From an uncultured Anaerovibrio sp. (GTDB lineage Bacteria > Bacillota > Negativicutes > Selenomonadales > Selenomonadaceae): a stretch of 5,463 nucleotides of DNA. Under the pieces are notes generated by a model, which did not search any database, was not told the origin of the DNA, and saw only the letters and a program-made list of their open reading frames with translations. Positions 1 through 5,463 of this stretch are shown here, piece by piece. The stretch is taken from positions 1 to 5,463 of the forward strand of contig CAAGDY010000344.1 of assembly GCA_900768695.1 (NCBI GenBank), read 5' to 3'. The position numbers and the translations under genes are program-made. Positions within the stretch are counted from its first letter, which is position 1. Every line of letters starts with the position of its first letter.

Positions 1-1317
1 AACAAAAAATATGTAAAATTTTTAACCTACGGCTGCCAGATGAACTTCAGCGATGCGGAGCGCATGGAGGGGGAGCTGGCCAGGATTGGCTATGAACCGA
101 CGGAGAGCATGGAGCAGGCGGACCTAATCATGATAAATACCTGCTGTGTGCGGGAAACGGCAGAGGACAAGGTGTATGGCAAGATTGGCGAAATCAAGGG
201 GCTGAAGCGGAAAAATCCTGATTTACTGCTGGGCATTACCGGCTGCATGGCTCAGAAGGAAGGGGAAAAGCTCATCAAAAGGGCGCCCCATATTGATTTT
301 GTGCTGGGCACCAACAAGATTCATGAGGTAGTCAGCACCGTGCAGAAGCTGGAGGCCGCCAGCGTAAAGCACGTGGTGGACACGGAAATCAGGGAAAGCG
401 AGATGCCGGAGGACGTGGCCATCCACAGAAAGACGGCTCTTTCCGCTTGGATTCCCATCATGTACGGCTGCAACAATTTCTGCACCTACTGCATCGTGCC
501 TTATGTAAGGGGCAGGGAGCGGAGCCGTATGCCGGAGGATATCGTAAAAGAGGTGCAGGAAGCGGCAGACCAGGGCTTCAAGGAGATTACACTGCTTGGC
601 CAGAATGTGAACTCCTACGGCAAGGATCACGGCAAAGCCAGCTTTGCAGAGCTTTTGGCCATGGTGGACAAGGTGGAGGGCATTGAGAGGATTCGCTATA
701 TGACCTCCCATCCCAAGGATTTGAGCGATGAGGTGATCGAGGTCATCAAAAACAGCCGCCACATCTGCAAGCATTTCCATCTGCCTGTGCAGTACGGCAG
801 CAACAGGATTTTGAAGGCTATGAACCGGGTCTATACAGTGGAGGGCTACAGGGAGCTGGTGAAAAAAATCAGGGCGGCTGTGCCGGAGGCAAGCCTGACT
901 ACTGATTTAATCGTAGGCTTCCCCGGGGAAACCGAGGAGGACTTCCAGCAGCTGATGGAATTTTTGGCGGAGATACGCTACGACCAGGCCTATACATTTA
1001 TTTACTCCAAGCGGTCAGGCACTCCGGCGGCGGAGATGGAAAATCAGGTGGAGGACCGCTGCAAGCATGAGCGGCTGAACAGGCTGATGGAGCTGCAGAA
1101 CAGCATCAGCCTGGAAATCAATCAGCAGCTGGTGGGCAGGACACTGGAGGTTATGGTGGAGGGGCCGAGCCAGACGGATGACACTGTCTGGACGGGACGT
1201 ACCGATACCAACAAAATTGTGCTATGGAAGCGGGCAGGCTGTGAAAGGCCGGGGGATTTGGTGCAGGTGAGGATACATACTGCCCAGACCTGGCTGCTCA
1301 AAGGAGATTTGCAGTAG
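1..1317 (+). CDS. miaB: MiaB, tRNA-2-methylthio-N6-dimethylallyladenosine synthase (5' partial)
   Basis: Radical-SAM methylthiotransferase that converts i6A37 to ms2i6A37 in the anticodon loop of tRNAs reading UNN codons; it acts in the cytosol after MiaA. The frame is open from base 1 and ends at TAG 1315-1317, giving 438 visible codons. Counting from the first visible codon, the N-terminal UPF0004 domain shows its three cluster cysteines: C12 (YGCQMN), C48 (NTCCVRE, with a second Cys at 49) and C82 (GCMAQ). The radical-SAM CxxxCxxC motif is C157, C161 and C164 in YGCNNFCTYC, followed by PYVRGRERSR. The last ~65 residues form a TRAM-like RNA-binding domain. Only a few N-terminal residues are probably missing, because family members usually place the first cysteine motif near the start. 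The ATG at 40 lies after the first cluster cysteine and is not the real start. The MiaB versus MtaB/RimO assignment rests on the YGCQMN and PYVRGRERSR signatures. The gene is likely co-transcribed with mutS, 32 bp downstream. Confidence 0.95.
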   Translation, partial: NKKYVKFLTYGCQMNFSDAERMEGELARIGYEPTESMEQADLIMINTCCVRETAEDKVYGKIGEIKGLKRKNPDLLLGITGCMAQKEGEKLIKRAPHIDFVLGTNKIHEVVSTVQKLEAASVKHVVDTEIRESEMPEDVAIHRKTALSAWIPIMYGCNNFCTYCIVPYVRGRERSRMPEDIVKEVQEAADQGFKEITLLGQNVNSYGKDHGKASFAELLAMVDKVEGIERIRYMTSHPKDLSDEVIEVIKNSRHICKHFHLPVQYGSNRILKAMNRVYTVEGYRELVKKIRAAVPEASLTTDLIVGFPGETEEDFQQLMEFLAEIRYDQAYTFIYSKRSGTPAAEMENQVEDRCKHERLNRLMELQNSISLEINQQLVGRTLEVMVEGPSQTDDTVWTGRTDTNKIVLWKRAGCERPGDLVQVRIHTAQTWLLKGDLQ

Positions 1318-1350
1318 CTGTCCATAATTGTTAAAGGAGATTTGCACTAA
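1285..1350 (+). repeat. Degenerate 33-bp tandem duplication of the miaB 3' end
   Basis: The 14-mer AAAGGAGATTTGCA occurs at 1300-1313 and again at 1333-1346, exactly 33 bp (11 codons) apart. Extending to the stop codons, 1300-1317 and 1333-1350 match at 16 of 18 positions. Read in the miaB frame, the first copy encodes KGDLQ-stop and the second KGDLH-stop. The 15 bases before each copy are not clearly similar in DNA (6 of 15), although both encode mostly hydrophobic residues (QTWLL and LSIIV). This suggests an old duplication of the last codons of miaB. The second copy now provides the mutS Shine-Dalgarno site. The 14-bp identity is directly visible; the duplication history is inferred. Confidence 0.6.
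1333..1339 (+). promoter_or_regulatory. Shine-Dalgarno site of mutS
   Basis: AAAGGAG lies 10 bases upstream of the mutS ATG at 1350. This supports that start, together with the family-typical N-terminus MELTPMQQQY. An identical AAAGGAG sits 33 bp upstream inside the miaB coding end, where it has no usable start codon at the right distance. Confidence 0.85.
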
Positions 1351-3965
1351 TGGAACTTACCCCGATGCAGCAGCAGTATATGGAAATAAAAGCAGCCCAT
1401 CCCAACGAGATTCTGTTCTTTCGCCTGGGAGATTTCTATGAGATGTTCTTTGAGGATGCGGAGATAGTATCCAGGGAACTGGGGCTTACCCTGACCAGCC
1501 GCAGCGGGGATGTGGATAAAAACCCCATGTGCGGCGTTCCCTATCATGCGCTGGACAGCTATCTGGGCAAGCTGGTGACCAAGGGCTATCGGGTGGCCAT
1601 TGCCGAGCAGATTGGCGACCCCAAGGCCAAGGGGCTGACCAAACGGGAGGTTGTGAAGGTTGTTACCCCCGGCACAATCCTTGAGGAAAGTGCGCTGAAA
1701 TCTGCCCAGAACAACTATATTGCCCTGGTGTACGAACAGGAAAGCCAGCTGGTGCTGGCGGGGGCGGATATTTCCACCGGCGAGTGCTTTTACTGCGTCT
1801 ATACGGGGAATGACCGCCAGCAGGGGCTGTACGACGAGCTGTACCGCATCATGATGCCGGAGCTTCTGGTGCTGGGGGAGCTGTCCTGCCGTCAGGAGCT
1901 GGAGGAGTTTGTGTCCCTCAGAATGGCAAGCTGCCTATTTACGGATATTGAGGCGCCGGTGAAGAACGTGCAGGAGCTTTTGGTGCAGCATTTTGATGTC
2001 AACAACCGACCGTCAGGGCAGGTGGCAGAGGTGGCCGTGGCCACCCTTTTAGGCTATCTCCATGACACGGTGCGGACGGATTTGACCCATCTTTCCCAGC
2101 TGACCAGACTGGATTATTCGGAAAATCTGGTGGTGGATACCTGTACCCTGCGCAACCTGGAGATTACCCGAAATCTCCGGGATGGCGGCAAGAAGGATAC
2201 CCTTCTGGATGTGCTGGATTTTACTCACACGGCCATGGGAACCAGGCTTCTGAAGAAGTGGCTGGAATATCCCCTGATGAACATCGGCAAAATAAAACAG
2301 CGGCTGGACAGCGTGGAGGAGCTGGCAGGGGACTTTCTCATGCGGCAGCAGCTTCAGTCTGCTTGCAAGAGCATTTATGATTTTGAGCGGCTTTTGACCC
2401 GCATTGAAGTGGGCAGTGCCAATGCCAGGGATTTGGCGGCACTGCGTACCTCCTTTATGGCGCTGCCGGATATTCATGCTGCCCTGAAGGGAGCCAAGTC
2501 AAGGCTTTTGCAAAAGTGCCGTAACGGCATCCATCTTTATGAGGATTTTGTGGATTTGCTGCAGCGGGCCATCGTGGATGAGCCGGGGCTGACCATCCGC
2601 GACGGAGGGATTATCCGTGATGGCTACAATGAGGAGCTGGACCAGTACCGGCTTATTTCCCGTGACAGCAGGCAGCTCCTGCAGCAGATGGAGGAGCAGG
2701 AGAAGGAAAAGACCGGCATCCGCTTTTTGAAAATCGGCTACAACAAGGTTTTTGGCTACTATATCGAGGTGCGCAACAGCGGCACGGACAAGGTGCCGCC
2801 TCATTATGTCCGCAAGCAGACTCTTGCCAATGCGGAGCGGTATATCACGGAGGAGCTGAAGGAATTTGAAACAAAAATCCTGGGGGCGCAGGAGAAAATC
2901 GTTTCTATTGAATATAACCTTTTTGTGGAAATCCGGGATACAATAAAAGAAAGGCTGGGGGATATTCAGGCTACGGCACGGGAGATTGCCCGGCTGGATG
3001 TGCTGACAGGGCTGGCGGAGGCGGCAGTAAGCTACAACTATGTGCGTCCGCGGCTGGCCAATAACGGTCAGATAGATATCAAGGACGGCAGGCATCCTCT
3101 AGTGGAGAGGATTCTCCAGCGGGATTTGTTTGTGCCAAACGATACGAGGCTGAACCATGATGACTGCGAGATTATGCTGATTACCGGGCCAAATATGGCA
3201 GGCAAGTCCACCTACATGCGGCAGACGGCGCTTCTGGTGCTGATGGCGCAGATTGGCAGCTTTATTCCGGCAAGGGAAGCTGTGATTGCGCCGGTGGACA
3301 GGATTTTTACCCGCATAGGCGCCAGTGATGATCTGGTCAGCGGCCAGAGCACCTTCATGGTGGAGATGAACGAGGTGGCGCAGATTTTGAAGTATGCCAC
3401 CAGTGAGAGCCTGGTTATTCTGGATGAGATAGGCAGGGGAACCAGCACCTTTGACGGCATGAGCATTGCCCGGGCGGTGATAGAGCATATCAGGGAAAAG
3501 GTGCATGCCAAGACCTTGTTTGCCACCCACTACCATGAGCTGACGGATTTGGAGGATGACAAAATCAGGAATTTCTGCATCGCCGTCAAGGAAAAGGGCA
3601 GGGATATTACCTTTTTGCGGCGGATTATTGCCGGAGCGGCGGATAAGTCCTACGGCATCCATGTGGCAAGGCTGGCGGGACTGCCAAAGGCGGTGACAGG
3701 CCGGGCGGAAAAGATTCTGGCCGGGCTGGAAAAGGGCGCAGCTGTGCTGCAGTCAGCTGAAACGGCTCAAATAGATGAAAAAGCCCGGATGGCTAAGAAT
3801 ACCAAGGCGGCAGAGGGGGATATGGGTTCCATGGGCTCCCTCTTTGCCGGCAGCCTCAGTGATGATTTGCTGAAGCTGGATGTGATGACCATGACGCCGC
3901 TGGAGGCTATGAATGAGCTGTACCGACTGCAGCAGCAGGCGAAGAAGGAGGCTGGTCTGGGATGA
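1350..3965 (+). CDS. mutS: DNA mismatch repair protein MutS
   Basis: Mismatch-recognition ATPase that binds mispairs and small insertion/deletion loops as a dimer, then recruits MutL. The gene is complete at 871 residues, close to the usual 850-880. The N-terminal mismatch-binding domain carries the Phe-x-Glu motif as F29-Y30-E31 in GDFYEMF, where the Phe stacks on the mispaired base. Connector and core/lever domains follow, and the conserved clamp/lever motif YVRKQTLANAERYITEEL starts at residue 486. The ABC-type ATPase domain has Walker A TGPNMAGKST (612-621), the STFMVEMNE signature (667-675), Walker B LVILDEIGRG with D692 and E693, and the switch histidine H727 in FATHYHEL. A poorly conserved linker (about 780-835) leads to the C-terminal helical segment MTPLEAMNELYRLQ. 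No canonical QxSLF beta-clamp motif is seen; M828-G-S-L-F832 is a degenerate candidate. There is no frameshift or missing catalytic residue. The gene ends in an ATGA overlap with mutL. Confidence 0.98.
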   Translation: MELTPMQQQYMEIKAAHPNEILFFRLGDFYEMFFEDAEIVSRELGLTLTSRSGDVDKNPMCGVPYHALDSYLGKLVTKGYRVAIAEQIGDPKAKGLTKREVVKVVTPGTILEESALKSAQNNYIALVYEQESQLVLAGADISTGECFYCVYTGNDRQQGLYDELYRIMMPELLVLGELSCRQELEEFVSLRMASCLFTDIEAPVKNVQELLVQHFDVNNRPSGQVAEVAVATLLGYLHDTVRTDLTHLSQLTRLDYSENLVVDTCTLRNLEITRNLRDGGKKDTLLDVLDFTHTAMGTRLLKKWLEYPLMNIGKIKQRLDSVEELAGDFLMRQQLQSACKSIYDFERLLTRIEVGSANARDLAALRTSFMALPDIHAALKGAKSRLLQKCRNGIHLYEDFVDLLQRAIVDEPGLTIRDGGIIRDGYNEELDQYRLISRDSRQLLQQMEEQEKEKTGIRFLKIGYNKVFGYYIEVRNSGTDKVPPHYVRKQTLANAERYITEELKEFETKILGAQEKIVSIEYNLFVEIRDTIKERLGDIQATAREIARLDVLTGLAEAAVSYNYVRPRLANNGQIDIKDGRHPLVERILQRDLFVPNDTRLNHDDCEIMLITGPNMAGKSTYMRQTALLVLMAQIGSFIPAREAVIAPVDRIFTRIGASDDLVSGQSTFMVEMNEVAQILKYATSESLVILDEIGRGTSTFDGMSIARAVIEHIREKVHAKTLFATHYHELTDLEDDKIRNFCIAVKEKGRDITFLRRIIAGAADKSYGIHVARLAGLPKAVTGRAEKILAGLEKGAAVLQSAETAQIDEKARMAKNTKAAEGDMGSMGSLFAGSLSDDLLKLDVMTMTPLEAMNELYRLQQQAKKEAGLG
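3945..3951 (+). promoter_or_regulatory. Shine-Dalgarno site of mutL, inside the mutS 3' end
   Basis: AAGGAGG lies 10 bases before the mutL ATG at 3962 and within the last codons of mutS. It fixes the mutL start and, with the ATGA overlap, points to translational coupling of the two genes. Confidence 0.85.
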
Positions 3966-5463
3966 GCTTTGTGCATGTTCTGGATGACAACACCATTAAT
4001 AAGATTGCCGCCGGTGAGGTGGTGGAGCGTCCGGCCTCCGTTATCAAGGAGCTGGTGGAAAATGCCATTGATGCCCACGCTGACCGTATCGAGGTGGAGA
4101 TTGCCGCAGGCGGCACCAGCTTTATGCGGGTGTCGGACAACGGCATCGGCATGAGCCGTCAGGATGCGGAGAAGGCCATTCTCCGCCATGCCACCAGCAA
4201 GATTGTAAAGGTGGATGATTTGCTGACTATCGGTACCCTGGGCTTTCGGGGGGAGGCACTGCCCAGCATCGCCTCTGTTTCCCGCTTTTCCCTGACTACC
4301 CGTCAGGCTGGTAGCGAGCTGGGGACGGAGATTAAAATCAGCGGCGGCAGCCAGCCGGAAATCGGGGAAACAGGCTGCGGCATCGGCACCACCATCAGGG
4401 TGGAGGATTTGTTTTTTAATACTCCGGCGCGAAAAAAGTTTTTGAAGACCAATAATACCGAGGGCGGCAAAATCAATGAGTTTATCATCAAGCTGGCGAT
4501 TTCCAACCCGCAGATTGCCTTTAAGCTGATAAATAACAATAAGCTGGCTGTGTCTACCCCTGGGAATGGGGACTTGAAGGATACCCTGCAAAGCATTTAT
4601 GGCGGTACGGTGGGGAGCGCACTGCTGCCTCTGGAATTTGAGGACGAGGACATCAGGCTGACCGGCTTTGTTACCAAGCCGTCTGCTATAAGAAGCAGCC
4701 GTAGCTGGCAGACATTTATCGTCAACGGCAGAGTCATTGCCAACCGCGCTATTGCCAAGGCTATTGACAATGCCTACCATGCCCTGATACCAAAGACCGG
4801 CTATCCGTTGGTGGCACTGAACATTCAGGTGCCTCAGAATACGATAGATGTGAATGTGCATCCTCAGAAAAGCGAGATGAAGTTTGAGGATGAGGGCAGG
4901 GTGTTCAAGGCCGTCTACAAGGCTGTGCTGGATGCCATCAGGCCAAAGGATGAGGCACGGCAGCTGGGCAATATGGCCGCCGGGGTGGAGCAGGCGGAGA
5001 TAGACAGGCATGTGGCCCATGGCTGGCAGTCCATGCAGGAGAGCTTGCAGCATGAGCCTGAGCAGGCGGCAGGGAAGCCTTATATGGAAAGCCTGCTGGG
5101 GTCAGAGAATGCGGGAAGTGCGGTGGACAGTGCTTCGTCAGCCGCTGTCAGATATGTGCCTGTGTATGAGGAGCGCAGGCAGGCGGCAATGCACTGGCGG
5201 GAGGCAGCTGCCGTGCCTGAGGCTGGTTCAGATGTTGTGGCTGGTGCTGTGTCTGATGTTGCGACTGATGTTGCGTCTGGTGCTGTGACTGATGTTGTGC
5301 CTAGTGTTGCGTCTGGTGCTGTTTCTGACGACGTGCCTGATTCTGCGTCTATATCTATGTCTATGTCCATGCCTGCGTTTACATCTAAGTCTATGTCTGT
5401 GCCTGTGGAAAACGGCGGAGCCGGGGCATGCCGGATGGTGCCTATCGGGCAGGTGGACAATAC
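3962..5463 (+). CDS. mutL: DNA mismatch repair protein MutL (3' partial)
   Basis: GHKL-family ATPase that links MutS mismatch recognition to strand incision and removal. The start ATG at 3962 overlaps the mutS stop (ATGA), and the frame is open to the window edge: 500 full codons plus two bases. Visible ATPase motifs are ELVENAIDAHA (catalytic E30, Mg-binding N34), DNGIGM (D59-M64), HATSKI (76-81), GFRGEALPSIAS (from 94) and FFNTPARKKF (151-160). The second lobe shows FIVNGR (252-257) and DVNVHPQKSEMKF (296-308), with K303 matching the conserved ATP-contacting lysine (Lys307 in E. coli). The ATPase region ends near residue 330. A linker of about 160 residues follows, whose residues 423-482 are a tandem-repeat block. 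The segment PIGQVDN (494-500) marks the beginning of the C-terminal domain. Whether the DQHAxxExxxxE endonuclease motif, expected in Bacillota, is present cannot be judged because it lies beyond the window. The linker looks longer than in Bacillus subtilis MutL (from memory). Confidence 0.97.
   Translation, partial: MSFVHVLDDNTINKIAAGEVVERPASVIKELVENAIDAHADRIEVEIAAGGTSFMRVSDNGIGMSRQDAEKAILRHATSKIVKVDDLLTIGTLGFRGEALPSIASVSRFSLTTRQAGSELGTEIKISGGSQPEIGETGCGIGTTIRVEDLFFNTPARKKFLKTNNTEGGKINEFIIKLAISNPQIAFKLINNNKLAVSTPGNGDLKDTLQSIYGGTVGSALLPLEFEDEDIRLTGFVTKPSAIRSSRSWQTFIVNGRVIANRAIAKAIDNAYHALIPKTGYPLVALNIQVPQNTIDVNVHPQKSEMKFEDEGRVFKAVYKAVLDAIRPKDEARQLGNMAAGVEQAEIDRHVAHGWQSMQESLQHEPEQAAGKPYMESLLGSENAGSAVDSASSAAVRYVPVYEERRQAAMHWREAAAVPEAGSDVVAGAVSDVATDVASGAVTDVVPSVASGAVSDDVPDSASISMSMSMPAFTSKSMSVPVENGGAGACRMVPIGQVDN
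5228..5407 (+). repeat. In-frame tandem repeat block (12-bp units, 36-bp higher-order units) in the mutL linker
   Basis: The block divides into fifteen 12-bp units, with a consensus near WCT-GRT-GYT-GYG in the first nine. They group into five 36-bp units starting at 5228, 5264, 5300, 5336 and 5372. The encoded 12-mers are SDVVAGAVSDVA, TDVASGAVTDVV, PSVASGAVSDDV, PDSASISMSMSM and PAFTSKSMSVPV. By hand count, units 1 and 2 match at 30 of 36 bases and units 2 and 3 at 28 of 36; units 4 and 5 are much more diverged and their membership is tentative. An exact 18-mer occurs at 5269-5286 and 5305-5322, 36 bp apart. Of the 60 codons, 37 end in T and only 3 in C. All unit lengths are multiples of three, so gain or loss would keep the mutL frame. 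Confidence 0.8.

Noticed and set aside
40..42. ATG at 40 as a possible miaB start.
   Set aside because: It falls inside the conserved YGCQMN motif and would remove the first cluster-binding cysteine; the frame is open to base 1, so the real start is upstream of the window.
447..686. Plus-strand 79-codon frame inside miaB.
   Set aside because: It lies in another frame of a conserved radical-SAM domain, with no ribosome binding site or recognisable protein.
1309..1337. TTGCAG at 1309-1314 as a -35 box for a promoter of mutS.
   Set aside because: There is no TATAAT-like hexamer at 16-18 bp spacing; the region is explained by the end of miaB and the mutS ribosome binding site.
3767..5053. Long open frame of 428 codons on the minus strand, opposite the mutS end and mutL.
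   Set aside because: It lies fully antisense to two well-conserved genes, and its Leu/His/Gln-rich translation shows no recognisable domain. It is best explained by the codon bias of the sense genes. The other minus-strand frames (223-780, 2049-2477, 2499-3095, 3099-3662) are rejected for the same reason.
5228..5407. Repeat block considered as a CRISPR-like array or non-coding satellite.
   Set aside because: The units are contiguous without spacers, all multiples of three, and the mutL frame runs through them into the C-terminal domain without a stop.
5080..5460. Minus-strand 126-codon frame rich in Thr/Ala/Ser/Asp with a repetitive translation.
   Set aside because: It is the reverse complement of the mutL linker repeat. 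Its low complexity is inherited from that repeat, and the sense frame is clearly MutL on both sides.

Overview
This is an ordinary DNA-repair and tRNA-modification operon. Three genes lie head to tail on the + strand: the 3' part of miaB, a complete mutS, and the 5' part of mutL. The order miaB-mutS-mutL, often followed by miaA and hfq, is typical of anaerobic Bacillota (Firmicutes). The protein style and the moderately GC-rich codon use fit a Negativicutes or Selenomonas-like bacterium, or a related clostridial lineage. The genus cannot be fixed from the sequence alone. There are no RNA genes, mobile elements, CRISPR arrays or convincing promoters or terminators in the window, and no gene-free stretch longer than 32 bp.

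Layout. Positions 1-1317 hold MiaB, which is open at the left edge. A 32-bp gap (1318-1349) carries a strong Shine-Dalgarno site. Positions 1350-3965 hold the intact 871-residue MutS. MutL starts at 3962 with an ATGA overlap on the mutS stop and stays open to the right edge. The window ends just as the MutL C-terminal dimerisation/endonuclease domain begins. The visible MutL (500 complete codons) has an intact GHKL ATPase domain and a long linker.

How the genes work together. MutS finds mismatches and small loops, then recruits MutL in an ATP-dependent way. The short gap and the overlap suggest that all three genes share one transcript and that mutS and mutL are translationally coupled. MiaB adds the methylthio group to i6A37 of tRNAs that read UNN codons. 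It links to the mismatch-repair genes by position, not by biochemistry.

Two details stand out. (1) The MutL linker contains a 180-bp block (5228-5407) that divides into 15 units of 12 bp, or five units of 36 bp. It is rich in Ser/Val/Ala/Asp, and its codon use differs from the rest of the gene; it looks like a recent in-frame tandem expansion. (2) The last codons of miaB appear to be duplicated in the miaB-mutS gap, and the second copy supplies the mutS ribosome binding site. I see no evidence for a wholly new system.
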